A stretch of 64,000 nt of DNA from Dysidea avara. Its lineage: Eukaryota > Porifera > Demospongiae > Dictyoceratida > Dysideidae. Shown piece by piece: positions 24,601 to 35,573 of this stretch. A model generated the notes under the pieces. That model was given only the letters and a program-made list of their open reading frames with translations. It searched no databases and had not been told where the DNA came from. The stretch covers positions 8,353,953 to 8,417,952 of the forward strand of contig NC_089276.1 of NCBI RefSeq assembly GCF_963678975.1, written 5' to 3'. Position 1 is the stretch's first letter. Each line of letters begins with the position of its first letter. The position numbers and the translations under genes were made by a program.

Positions 24601-27600
24601 AAAAATGTGCATTCTATTAGAGTATTACAATAATATCAAATATTGAAGTTATCTCATGCAATGCAATACATTTATAAGTCTGTCTTCAATAATCATCATT
24701 GTATCTGTCTAGAAAAGAAGAAATGTGAGTAAAAGCAAATCCCAAAGTCAGGCTTTTGGGCCTTATAAAGTACAAAAAGAAGTGAAATCTACACAAAAAC
24801 AGCCAAGCTGGTGCAGCCTTAAAAAGCCTGGGTGAAAAAAGTTGTGAAATTAAAGGTGGTGGCCAAGAAACAGCTGCAATGATGTTAATGCTAAAAATTG
24901 TGTGGATTTCATACCACAGAAATAATTGTGTACTTAAAAATATGGCGTACTTAAAATGAGACCAACTTGCTGGGTACGTGTTTGTTAAACTTCTGTGGCA
25001 TAACACCACCAGCAAATGTTACCATCTCAGCAAAAACCTGCATAGCTTGCACCAGTATACTTTTAATAAAATGAAAGTTTTAAAAATAGGTGAAATTTTA
25101 CACTCTATAAGGAAAAAAATATGCAAGTTTTATTATAATACTTTTATTTAAGCTGTTACTCAAGGAATCTAGTCTTGAATCTATACACCCTCTTATTCAT
25201 CTGTGCATAAATAATTCTTGTTTGTTCTTTTTTCCTCAAGCGTATGTGTGTTATGTGTATTTGCTTATGATGTCGTTGATGCTTGTATGAGCAATTGAAT
25301 ATACTATTATCTTGATGTCATGGTGAACATTTTAAACCAAATTCTAACTCTGTACGCCAATGTATAGGAAACTATGACTTCTAGTGTCTGTGGTTTATTA
25401 AACTGAATGCCAGCTGTGGGCGCATGCCCTAGTTTACTGAATTGTTTTCGTATAAATTGTGTGTGTGTGCACCTACCGTATAGCTCCAAATTTTGGAGAC
25501 AAAAACTTTCGTGATTTTCATGATGGCTATTGCAGTCATGATTTTTTTCATGAAAATAATTTTGTAGCTGTTAACTACATCATGTAATTTGTTAAATCAC
25601 GTTATATGTGAATGTGGCTAGTGTTGAAACGAAAATGAGTTTGTACAAGTTCTGTAAGCGTGAATCACCCCTTCCTAGCTCAAATGGTCCTCTGTTAAAG
25701 TTCAACTATTAAGGCTGCAAATGATGGAGTATCAGTTATGTTTTCAACAGTAGAGCAAAATTGGCAATTGTAACCTTGTCCTTTCCTAACAGCCACTTAC
25801 TGTACAGCCCTCATTTTCTTCCAACGTGCTACCGCTTCCACCTGTATCTCACGGAATTGCTGCAGCGATAAGGCATTTTAAAAATGAGTTTCCAAACTTG
25901 AAGTGGAGCACCGTTAATGACTGGAAGACAGCAATTACTGAATACAGGAAGAAGGCACATAGCAAAGGAAATTGCAAAAAAGACAAACAAAAAAAAAACT
26001 GGAAGACCTTCCATGTTTTCAGATGAGCTGAGCAAACAATTACGGATGTACATACACACATTGAAAACACTCAAGTCATAATTGCTGCTGCTACAGGTAT
26101 ACTTCAGAAAAGAGATCCAGCATTGTTGGAAAACACTGGAGAGCTGAAGAAAAGCTTGGCTGAATATTTCCTTGGTAAGATGAATTATGTGAAGAGGAAG
26201 ACCACAACTTAAAGTAAGGCTCGCTGTAAGCGATTTTGAAGCTGTCAAAAGCCAGTTTTTGCTGAACATCAAAGGGGTCAAAATATGGAAGAAATACCTG
26301 ATGAGTTGTTGATCAATTGGAACCAAACCAGGATAAAATATGTTCCAGTTTTTCAGTGGATGATGGCTGAGAAGGGATCCAAGAGAGTCGAGCTGAATGA
26401 CAAGAGGTAGATCACTGCAGTGTTTGCAGGAAGACAGGAGACTTTCTGCCAGTTCAATTAGTTTATGAAGGAACAACATCTAAGTGTTATCCCGGTGGAG
26501 TTGACTTTCCTGCAGGTTGCCTCATATCTGCTATACCTAACCACTGGTGCAATGAAGAGATTATGCTCCTTCATATCACCAAGATCATTGTACCATATCT
26601 GCAGCAAAAGAAGAAAGAGATGGGCTTACCTGATGACCAGTCTTCACTTGTGATATTCGATGAATTTTAAGGCCAAACCACAGAGAAAGTCTTATCCTAC
26701 CTTGACAAAAACAATATACTATATGTAATGGTACCCCCAAACTGCACAGATCAGTTGCAACCATTTGATGTGAGTGTCAGCAAACCTGAGAAACATTTTC
26801 AAAGGGCAAAATTTCATGATTGGTATGCCAAGATCAGTTGGATGAGAGAGTGGGGTCTGCTGGTAACTCCACTATTAATTCTATCAATCTTAGGCTGAGT
26901 ATCGTGAAGCCTATTGGAGCACAGTGGATGATTGAATTATACAACTTTTAAATCATCATCCACAAATTAGTATAGGTGCGTATCACACACATTTGAGTGC
27001 AATTTGTACGAGTATCAGTCAAAATTGCACGAGGTGAAGCTGAGTGCAATTTTGGCTGTTACAAGTACAATTATTCCATAATTACACTCAAATGTGTGTG
27101 ATTACCTACTAATGTAGTACACATCTATATATCCAGTTCTGTGTAGCCACTAACTTCTAACAGGTGATTGCATCATTCTTTCAGCACTTAAAAGGTTTCT
27201 TAATCTGATATATCTTTTATTGTTGCATTTTAAAAGCTTCATATTTCAGCAATTCTGATATTTTCAACATTTTGTTGCACGTAAAAGGCTTCTGTAATTC
27301 TGTTATTCTATTGGCTACTATACAGTGCTATTACAGAAATAAACCATGTGATTTGGGATTAATTACACTCTTGGTGCAAGAGTACATAATATTTTATGGA
27401 TATAAACATTATGTACTCTTGATTGCACTCCGGACTAATGTGTAGCAAACTAAACCACTATGTGATTGTGATAAGTAACACTGTTTTCACATGGACACTC
27501 AAAAGTGGGTTGGTTCAACCCGAGTTAAGTAACGGATGGTATAAAACATTGACTGTGGACTATGGACTGGACTGTGAACTGGACTATGGACTGAGTATAA

Positions 27601-30600
27601 AAGATCCCGTTTCACCCATTTACATACCCTAGACCAGACCCTATTTTTTGGGGAGCTTATAAGCACTTAGAATTGGGTCAGCAGCACCCCTGTTTCACCC
27701 CTGTCATTTTCAGCTGCATCAGCGATGCTTTGAAAGATACCACTTGAGACTTGCCATACTAACAGTTGACTTCATTATACATTGTATACAGTGATTGAGC
27801 TTATACTTGTGGATTGAGCTCATGCACTCAAGAACATACAGAATCACAAAAGGGATAATTTTTATTAAACTTCAAAACATTACTCACACACCGTTCGATA
27901 GTATGCAGTTGGTTCCGTGTCCGCATCCAGTAGCTACTGCACAGTGACCAGGTACATTCCCACAGCTACCTGGTTTACTAGTGCCAGAAAAATTTATTTA
28001 TTTTGTACCTCAATTTATACGAATGGCTCTGTGGCACTTATGGGCTCCAAGCTAGCCACTGTAATGTCCAGGGCATTTCCAGTCCCCAGAATTAGCTGTT
28101 GCATTTTGGTGCATTGAAATATAACAGACATTTATAAGATGATGTCACTCAGTCCAGTTCCTAACTTGGCTATCCCTTAGCTGCACCACACAGTGGGATT
28201 TCAGCTTTCATCAGTATACTTTGCTAATAACTCAAACATTTTCATTAGCTATAGGTTAGTCTTCAGCTATAGTCCAGTCCATACCAGTCCAGTCCACAGT
28301 CAATATTTTACACCATCCCATTGAGTAACCCACATTCAACCCAGTTTCTTTTCACAAGCAATCATCACATGATGGTATTCATTGAGTGATAATTGTCTTC
28401 TAAGCACCTTATGTATTCACCAAAAACCACAGCCGCTTTTACTTTACAGACCTGGGTCGAACCCTACTACTTTGTAGGGTTAACTTGTATGATATTTTAT
28501 GACTTCGAGGTTCAGCCAAGCTCATATGGGTTGAATATGGGTTCAACCTGGTTTAAAGTGACCATATGAAAAGGTGTTACTAACTAAATGGTTTTAAGTA
28601 GGTAGGTATTTTAGGAATTTTGAAATCACAAGACGATTTTTTTAAAAATGTATGAGTACAGACAATGCTGTTAAACTGATGTAGCTGTTCTATTGTAGTG
28701 TTATTAGTCTTGGTCCAGAAATAAAAGGAATTTTTGATTTTTAAAGCAAGTGGTTGCATGTCTTGTTGTTTAAACTTGACAGCAGATGGATCAATATTAG
28801 CTGCAGTAGCAAAGACGCCACAGTCCAATCCTCCCACTTGCTTATGAAATGGCTTCATAGTAACCTTGACCTGTGAGCCAGCATTGAACAAATTACAAAT
28901 AACTTGTTGTGTTTCTGTATAAACTGTGCTAAAGAATGAACCTACCATGTATGTCAGTATTCACTTACGTCTTTCTCTAACTGTTTCACTTTAGCCCTAA
29001 GAGCTTGATTAATGCACTAATCATAGTCATTCACTTCTTTAGGTTTACATCCCACAAATCTAGATCATGTATGACTTGCACCTGTTCTTTCAGGATAATG
29101 GATGATTTCTTTGACAGCAGCAGCATTGATTGTAGTCCTCTTAAATAAGGAAACTGTGCTTTAATAATTCGACAAGTTTGTTGACAGGAATGTCAGACAA
29201 CTTTTCTCCATTTAGGATACTTGTCTCTAGGTCTGTTTCTAAAGTTTCAGTCTCATCAGCTAGTCTTGGTCTTTTCTTCTCTGGTGAGTCAGTCTCGGAA
29301 TCGGTGACGACAATGCTTGCTGCAGGAACTGCTGACTGGTTTCGTGTAGTTGGGCTGGGCCCGGGAATTGTTGTTGAGCTGTATGTACCATCCTGTAGTA
29401 GTGCATTCTCACCACAAAATGAATCCAGCAGTTTTTGCAACTTTTCCAGCTCTTCTTTACGACCTTTAAATCGAAGGTCGCAAGGTACTTCCTTTCCACC
29501 TTGGGGTAAATCATTGCTGCATTGTCGGTGACCAGTAATCCTAGATTCGCCTTGCTGAATCAAGAGAGAGAACAATGTAGATATTTTTCTAGGAAGATAT
29601 CAACTACAGTAGCAGACTTAATGATGGATACAGCGTAGCGGTCATGTTCATTATCTGTTTTGAGCAAGCATGACAGCTCTTCGCCAATGTATGCTTCCCG
29701 TATTGCATAGTAATCATGGTATCCTCTCATCATTGCTGGACGAGTAAAAGAAGAACGGTCTGCTGGGCCATCACACATTCTCACTCAGCATTTCATAAGC
29801 CTCTTGATCTCGTAATTGCAATTCACGAAATTTATTGATGATCACGAAAGTTTACATTTTGTGTATCAGGTTAGAATCACAAAAAAAAATTATGAAGCTA
29901 TACAGTATGGTACGTATGTAGGTAAGCTTTGGCTAGCCGTAAGGCTTTGTCGAACAAATTTCCAGGAAAAAACTATAAAGCAGTTGAGAAGTTAGTTCTG
30001 TGTGTAATAAGTTGTTTATGCAGTTTGTTTGAATAGCACTTCCATAGCAACGTAATTAGAGGATTATTAAGTATTTTGTGAAATACAAAATCTGAAACTA
30101 ATAAATTGATGTACTATATCACAAACTAAAAAAAAAACAGATGAACTAGCTAGTTGTATGGCGCCTCAGAACATCAACTTGTTTTCAGCAAGATCCTCAT
30201 TTTTCATTTCACAGTATTATTATTATGATGCTTTCAGTATAGTTGCTGATTTCTGTGCTCTCTTCCTACTACCTTGTTCACACTACCCTCTGACCCGGGT
30301 ACTGCATGGCATGGTTCGAAATAAATTGCAGTGTGAATGAATTGAGCCATCCCTAACTATGCCCAGCAAAGTGAGGTGGACTGACATGGGTTGGTCCGGG
30401 CTAGGATACAATGTGAATGCATTCTGGGATGGCCAACTCAGGTTGACAACAATAATTTGCTTCTGTTGTCACACAGTGAGTCTCTAAAAGTATCCTACAA
30501 GCATGCATGGCTACGACGTGATGTACTGCAAGACACACCATGCCTCCAGTAAAATCCAAACAGTTGTTCTATTGACATTAGCAAAAGGGGTACCCGCTGG

Positions 30601-33600
30601 CTATAATACAGCAACTATAACATTATACAGCTTAGTCTTTGTGTCGTCGCTACAATTTTCAGTAAGCGCCTAAACAATAAATGGCTTATTGTACATTGTG
30701 TGCTTGTTATAGTTCATTATTATTCAACACACACAATCTTGTTGAGCAGTAGTGTGAACAAGGGCTGACTTGAGTTTTTAATAACTCTGAGTTAAAACAG
30801 GCCTTTTCATTTTTCATAGAAGTATTCATTAACTTTGTAGGGTTTCTTAATTTACTGCTGGAGTACATTAATAGGCTCCTATACATTTTAGCCCTTTTTA
30901 AAAATTCTGTGGTTGTGTAACCATACCTATATCCTAATAAACAGTATACTAGTAAATAGACCAAAGCCTGCTCTACACGTTGGTGGTGGTCTGGGATTAA
31001 TCTGTCAAGGCAATCCTGAATAGTGAAGCGAAAATGCTGACATGGTTTTGTGGTCAAAATGCACTATTGATATACCTGATTGGTGCAAAGAGATAGGTTT
31101 AACAATACAATAAACTGGTAAGGACTCTTCTTTGTAATGTAAATTAACACTTTAGGTAGTAGTGAACTTACTAATCATGGTTTTTAGCCCAAAAAACCAA
31201 TTAACTTTATCGCTTCACTACACAAGATTGCCTTGACAGATTAATCCCAGACCTCCACCGGTGTGTAGGGCAGGCTTTGGTCTATTTAACAGTACACTGT
31301 TTATTGGAATATACAGTATGGTTACAAAACCATAGAATTTTTAAAAAGATCAAAAATGTATTGAGCCTATTGAGGCTTAGAGTATTTTCACGGAAGAATG
31401 TACTCCAGCGCTTACATCATCAGTAATTAGTCTGATTGCATATCTTAGGCCCAAAAATGAAATGGCTAGGACAGTGTGAATGGTCTAGCATTATAAACTA
31501 CTCACCATAATTAGCTCATTGTAGATTATACTGCAGACAATATTGCAAACTGAACAGGTTTTTGCTGAGATAGTCACAGTATGTGTACAGTGTAGATCAT
31601 GTGACTCTGCTACCCGTACAGAACCAGTGACGTGTGTCAGTTTCTCACATGATGGTCACTGTATACTGGTCTCCACACTGGACAACAAGTTGTTGTTACT
31701 GGACAAAGATAATGGAGACTTGTTGAATAGGTTATTGGTGTGTGTGTGTGCATGTGCATACGTGTGTGTGTGTGTATTATATACCGTACGCAAGGAAATT
31801 CTGTTGTAAGAAAAATTTGACAAATTCAGACTTCAGCAGATTTGACGAATAAAATGTTGACGAAAATCAAGAAATTGTAGGCAAAACCTGTACTTTTAAG
31901 GGTGCTTATAAACATTTGATGGATTTAAATTTGACGAATTAAACCGATTCGTCAAATTCGTCAATTTTTTTGGACGTCACAATTTCCTTGTGTACAGTAA
32001 TAGCTAGTTGGCTGTGAAAATGTATTTGTAGTATGTCAATAAAAGTATAGAGGTTATCCGTGTATGTCATTTCAAGTTAGTAACGGTTACCAGACACCAT
32101 GTTTTTGAGGCAAAAATCAATGGGACTCATGCAAGTAAAATGTGACCCAGTCTGAGAAAACCGGTCTTATCGCCCATGTCAGCAGATTCGCGATTTTTCA
32201 CCCAGGACACACAGCCACATGAATAAACTATCTAATTCCACATTTAAAATCAGCTAGGCTTGAGTGGTCTGGTTTTGCTGCAGGGCTGCTTTTCCCAAGC
32301 CCAGTGGCAATCCGTACGTGTGGTGTGGGGCCTTAATGGAGCTCTGGTCAGCCTGGGAATGACTGTATGTGGCTGTACAGCTCTGTGGTGTTGAATAAGT
32401 ACCTCTGCTGTGAATTTCCTTTCATTTTAGCCAGTTTTGATACCTCAATGGCTCAAAACTTGGCCTAATTCATCGCTTGGCCTTCCTTTTCAATTTTTGA
32501 ACACCATCTTGCCTGCCTTCAAGGGCCCCCGCCTCCCACCCAATTTGCAGCTCGCCCGATACAGTCAACCTCGGTTTAAAAACTATCTAAAATGGCAGGA
32601 AAACTTAGTTGTTGGCTACGTGCACAGTGGATGCTCTGGAAGGTAAGGAATTGGTATAAAACATGTGAAAATTTAGTACACATAGCTTTAACCATTGGCG
32701 AGCTACAACACATTAAATACTTAAACCAGCATTTCTCGATACTTTTAAAGCCCGGTTTTGTCAGACTGGGTCACAAATAAACATTTTGTGATTGTGCACA
32801 TTTGAAGAAAGACTTGGGGTAAACCACTAAGTTACTTATATTAATAGCCAATTGAAGACTGGAAATAATGCATGGGGACTGGGTTAACTCTGTGGTACAA
32901 GCCAACAAGTTTAATAGCCCTGTTTCTTCCAGCTGCAAAGCGATTACATGTATTACTAAGCAACGAATGACATAACAAATGCACCACAGCTTTCTTGTTT
33001 TCATCAGTGTTCTTTGGGTTGTAAGTCACTCTTGCCTCGTGCATTCACGAAGATAACATGGAAAATAACCTCTATAGTCTTTATTTGCTGTAAATACTAA
33101 GTGCCCTTTGATCCATACACCACTAATAGGTGTACTCTTGTTATATTCTGTTAATGACCATCTAATTGTTATTTTGAACTGTGAGCTTTTTGTTTTTGTG
33201 ATCTCTATGGTTACAGTAGCCTTATAATATGAGGAAGTACAAGGAGAAAGTACTGCAATAGTGAAAGTTCTGTATACTTGACTTACTGTATATACTGATT
33301 AGATAGCTGTACTTAACTGTTATGTTTTATTGGTCATATTTCATAAAAGCAAACAAGAACTAAATTGTGACTAACCACTTCAGTTCTTTAGTCCCTTCAC
33401 AATGGAATGTCTACCTTTAGCTATGAAGGTCATGTCAGTAGCTCATACAAACTGGACAGTTGTGTGTCCCACACTGATGCTTATATTGTCAGTGGATCAG
33501 AAGATGGTAGAATTTGTTTCTGGGATCTGGTTGAAGTGAGTGATCTTGACTTATGATAGTGGATTTTGAAATGAAACTGCATTTGATTTCTATATACATG

Positions 33601-33863
33601 GCATGGTCACACAATATTTAACGTTGTGTTTTACAGCTGTACATTTCCTATGCCCTTAGGGTAATCTTGTACATAATTTACAACACTTTGGCCACAAGGA
33701 GAAACCATCTAAGAAAATAGCTAGTGGTGAAGGAGGGACAGTGGTCTACTCACTCTCATATCATCCCAGACATCCTTGTCTACTATCAGTTGGTGCACAA
33801 GGTCCAGTGAAACTGTGGAAAGGTCCAGAATGGAACAATGATAGTGATGAAGAAGAAACGTAG
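17440..33863 (+). CDS. WDR83: WDR83 / MORG1 WD40 scaffold protein, complete, 11 exons
   Basis: Exons: 17440-17515, 17588-17708, 19079-19184, 20311-20359, 20406-20442, 21020-21109, 22200-22267, 31622-31730, 33421-33535, 33660-33863, with 33863 the end of TAG. These are ten coding blocks; summed with phases checked they give 975 nt and 324 aa (human 315). WD40 blades are visible throughout: GPVRAVRFN, GNYCMTCGNDKTVKLWNPH, GGHGMEVLDADASHDNNRIA, RVNCVKFNEESTMVLSGS, DATVKAWDLRS, VDGCVRKYDIRMG, PVTCVSFSHDGHCILVSTLD, YEGHVSSSYKLDSCVSHTDA, SGSEDGRICFWDLVEG and GPVKLWKG. WDR83 is a seven-bladed propeller found in catalytic-step spliceosomes and a scaffold for ERK/MAPK and PHD3/HIF signalling. The acidic tail DSDEEET is species-specific. 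Oddity: a 9.35-kb intron (22268-31621) carries most of the gene's length and two broken transposon-type genes. The donor of the exon ending at 31730 is weak (gttatt) and followed by GT repeats. Confidence 0.96.
18240..18420 (+). repeat. MITE-type fragment with Tigger-like terminus
   Basis: The string 'acagtggaacctgtctataatgg' and the nearby 'acaatggaacctgcc' (17770) resemble the CAGT.GAACCT... ends of pogo/Tigger-derived MITEs. No matching far end was found, so only a fragment is claimed. Confidence 0.3.
18597..18664 (+). repeat. (GT)n microsatellite
   Basis: A nearly pure GT run of about 68 bp with single 'ta' and 'tt' interruptions. It lies in WDR83 intron 2. A second GT/GC-alternating run lies at ~18930-19010. 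Confidence 0.95.
19829..19886. repeat. Perfect hairpin in WDR83 intron 3
   Basis: The arm 'caactaaacagggctagcaa' is followed after an AT-rich loop by its near-exact complement 'ttgctaagccctgtttagttg'. It is about 58 bp in all and unrelated to the other hairpins seen. Confidence 0.75.
20443..22199 (+). other. WDR83 introns 5 and 6 around the exon at 21020-21109
   Basis: The remaining 0.58 kb and 1.09 kb are AT-rich (especially 21450-21660, with loosely inverted 'ttttaaaatgatcgt' / 'acgatca' words). They include one TCTATTAGAGTAT motif at ~21243. No gene seen. Confidence 0.5.
22988..23074 (+). repeat. TCTATTAGAGTAT motif cluster
   Basis: Three to four copies of GACTG(C/T)TCTATTAGAGTAT occur in 90 bp, ending in the extension CTCGATC. 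The same motif is dispersed through the window (see findings). It lies in WDR83 intron 7. Confidence 0.8.
23255..23640 (+). repeat. Dispersed repeat, copy 1 (partner at 40590-40935)
   Basis: The segment around 'aaagatgaatgggacacaaaaaaggacac' down to 'gtgaaaaaatcaagcct' recurs in diverged form at 40590-40935 (ccttgtcagcaaaaagaact ... gtgaaaaaatcaagctcatag). An 84-aa open frame here (ending WYAKRHLSG) is also visible in diverged form in the second copy, so it may be a fossil coding fragment; no family recognised. It is followed by a short (CAGT)n run at 23578-23610. Confidence 0.5.
23839..24170 (+). repeat. Solitary end of the ATCAAGACACAC foldback family
   Basis: It starts atcaagacacacggtagtg and continues through 'gtgagtatattgacaggaag' and 'ccatggccccttctccaat', matching the outer ~300 bp of the large inverted element at 41468 and 55015 and the internal copy at 45194. 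No tandem array follows, so this is a truncated end. Confidence 0.7.
24735..24905 (+). repeat. ACAGCCAAGCTG hairpin family, half copy
   Basis: Shares 'acaaaaagaagtgaaatcta', 'aaaaacagccaagctg', 'gggtgaaaaaagttgtgaaa' and 'ggccaagaaacagctg' with the full hairpins at 44840-45196, 47085-47390 and 50770-51160. Only the left arm is present here. Confidence 0.75.
25635..26975 (+). pseudogene. Pogo-type DDE transposase relic
   Basis: From ATG 25635 (MSLYKFCKRESPLPSSNG) the reading frame can be followed with several frameshifts and stops. An HTH-type segment comes first (IRHFKNEFPNLKWSTVNDWK; residues after 25850). The DDE_1 catalytic region follows: ELLINWNQTRIKYVPV (~26300), LVIFDEF (~26650), and CTDQLQPFDVSVSK (~26750). 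The tail is AQWMIELYNF (~26920). In pogo/Tigger/Jerky-type enzymes the first motif is W-D-Q-T; here the Asp reads Asn, and the frame has an in-frame stop soon after. The copy is therefore dead at the catalytic and the reading-frame level. The gene would have cut and pasted its own TIR element. It sits in sense orientation in WDR83 intron 7. Confidence 0.85.
26985..27115. repeat. Hairpin element, ~125 bp
   Basis: 'cacacacatttgagtgcaattt' on the left pairs with 'attacactcaaatgtgtgtg' on the right. The inner words 'gtgcaatttt' alternate on both strands. A related piece, 'attacactcttggtgcaagagtac' / 'gtactcttgattgcactcc', lies at 27360-27435. Confidence 0.6.
27474..28579. mobile_element. CATATGAAAAGG MITE interrupted by a GGACT foldback element
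   Basis: The outer ends GTAACACTGTTTTCACATGG (27474) and CCATATGAAAAGGTGTTAC (28579) match the MITE at 35968-36281. Inside, a second element at 27534-28320 is bounded by near-identical 9-bp flanks (TTAAGTAAC and TTGAGTAAC). It has inverted arms starting GGATGGT(A/G)TAAAA and rich in GGACT (gactatggactggactg / cagtccagtccacag). This is a clean nested insertion, giving relative ages: the MITE is older, the foldback younger. Confidence 0.75.
28580..29830 (-). pseudogene. Broken HIRAN-like plus C48 (Ulp1-type) peptidase gene
   Basis: The N-terminal part at ~29784-29560 reads MMRGYHDYYAIREAYIGEEL, then SCLLKTDNEHDRYAVSI. That is the HIRAN-like module found in many uncharacterised cnidarian, mollusc and sponge proteins. 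A one-base frame break near 29600 separates it from the next segment (29575-29141; SRITGHRQCSNDLPQGGKEV, RFKGRKEELEKLQKLLDSF), which ends in a charged, NLS-like stretch (KKRPRLADETETLETD). Further on, ~29130-28600 holds LRGLQSMLLL, VQVIHD, VYTETQQVICNLF and FHKQVGGLDCGVFATA. GG.DCG.FA is the active-site Cys motif of C48/Ulp1-type peptidases. Stops near 29050-29000 and the frame break mark it as inactive. It is probably carried by a transposon. Confidence 0.6.
30740..31420. mobile_element. Foldback element with ~180-bp inverted arms
   Basis: Left arm ~30855-31040 (agaccaaagcctgctctacac ... gtctgggattaatctgtcaa, ending gtgaagcg) and right arm ~31205-31390 (cgcttcac ... ttgacagattaatcccagac ... 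gtgtagggcaggctttggtct) are reverse complements with scattered differences around a ~150-bp loop. An open frame of 116 codons on the minus strand lies across the left arm and is not credible as a gene. It is 0.2 kb upstream of the WDR83 exon at 31622. Confidence 0.8.
32141..32775 (-). mobile_element. TGTGACC MITE family, copy 2 (635 bp)
   Basis: Near-identical in length and body to copy 1, in the opposite orientation. Ends are TGTGACCCAGTCTGAGAAAA and TCAGACTGGGTCACA, flanked by AA on each side. It lies in WDR83 intron 8. Confidence 0.85.
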
Positions 33864-34431
33864 CATAACATGTATATTTAGATCGTGTCAACCTTTATAA
33901 ATTGTGTACATGTACTGCAGATGTGTGAAAATACATCATAGATAGCAGCAGAGGGGGTGTGAAGCATACCTCTATATTACTGGGCAGATGATGTGCCCAG
34001 GGGGCGATTATCACCCACATACATGTACTGCAAATGATGTTGGCAAGCTGTTCCAATGAGGAAAAAAAATAGGATGTTTATAATTAATTTTGTACTATCA
34101 ATATGCATGTGAGGGTATATATAATTTATTTGCTTTATCAATATGTACAGCTAGTGCTACCTGACTGGTGACAAAGAGGGAAAACTAGAGGATGTTGAGC
34201 AGGAAACACTTTCATAGCAGCTGCAGGGGGATTTGGATATGCCGTCTAGATCGTCGTTGACGTCATACTTCCTTGAATGTCCACCGGATAAGAAGCACAA
34301 CCACACGTCAACACACACACACATGCTGGCTAATTACTAATCACGTAATTAATTTCTGTGGTTCGCTGAGGTTTCCAATAATAGGAAGCACACATCAGGT
34401 CGAAAGGATCAGATTTCGTACCTACTAGGGG
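33864..34431 (+). promoter_or_regulatory. WDR83 3' flank and Ig/FN3-gene promoter
   Basis: A 568-bp head-to-tail intergenic stretch. A perfect palindromic CRE, TGACGTCA, lies at 34258-34265, about 170 bp before the Ig/FN3 start codon. A (CA)n stretch follows at ~34305. No canonical AATAAA for WDR83 was found. Confidence 0.45.
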
Positions 34432-35521
34432 ATGAAGTTGTTCTACCTCGTATTGGGGCTTCTGGCGTGGAGCCTATCTATGCTCAAACGTAAGTGACTG
34501 CATTACTGTTCGTGTGTTTCCAAAATCGCTACAACCGTACTTGTCTTGTTTTCATGTTACCAGCAGCTAGCTAGCAAGCAGGCTACCAATGTCTGTACCG
34601 AGTGGCTATATACGTTTTTTTTTTTTTTAAATCTTTAATTTCTTGTACAGGCACATGCCTTTTGTCTTGCCTTTTGTGTATCCCTTTAAACAATTTGATA
34701 ATAATAATTGTTAGCTATCAGCAAGAGTGATTTTTTTTTTCACTTTTGCTGCCAGTGATAATGATATGAGCACTGAGGCTGCTCGCATTGTTCAGTGTCT
34801 CCTGCCCATACAGGATTTGATCTAGAGCCTCCCCGGACTGGGATCTATCGAATTATCTAAATTGAAATTTTCTGCATGCTACAATTATTATTTTTGCATA
34901 TAAGTCTTGCCATACAGTGCTCATGTACTTATATTACTTTGTGGAGGATTGTCTTAATAAGGCATCTCTCATCATCCTATTATAAGGCCATACCAAATTA
35001 ATCATATGTTTCATGGATTGTTAGACCTGGTAGGTCAAAAAATAAATAAAATAATGCCATCATTTCAGTTGCAACCAACTGTTTTATTAGAGTATACATG
35101 ACTGCTCTATTAGAGTATCTTGATCTTTACACAGTGAATTGTGATTAAAATGAGCTATAGCAGAAAGAAATCAGAGGAAATTTAAGTGCGTCATTTTAAG
35201 GTTTTACTTTTTCTATGGCAAATTGAATGGCAGGTATTTGGAAGGGAACACTCTGAAGCTATTTGACGTCTTGACACCCATTAACCTTTACGTTAGTGTT
35301 ACAATGAAACAAAGGCATTGTGAATTAGTTCTGCAGGTTAGCTTGTGAAAAGTACAGTGCTTCCGTGATTAAGCTCAATGATGTCCATTCCATGTAGCAA
35401 ACTTCTTCATATGAGGATATACGTGTCACCCAGATACTTCTCAAACATATCCTATGTTCACAGATTATATAAACTAGTGTAGTAATATGGCTATGAGCAT
35501 GCTATAGGGAGGTCACACACA

Positions 35522-35573
<52 letters not shown>

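Noticed and set aside
25829-26479. 216-codon minus-strand open frame
   Set aside because: It is the antisense of the pogo transposase relic; the sense strand carries the DDE motifs.
30707-31057. 116-codon minus-strand frame as a gene
   Set aside because: It spans one arm of a foldback repeat, and the mirrored arm does not preserve it.
33375-33420. Alternative acceptor 'cttcagttctttag' for the WDR83 exon at 33421
   Set aside because: It gives the wrong phase and soon hits a stop; the acceptor at 33420 keeps frame and the WD40 alignment.
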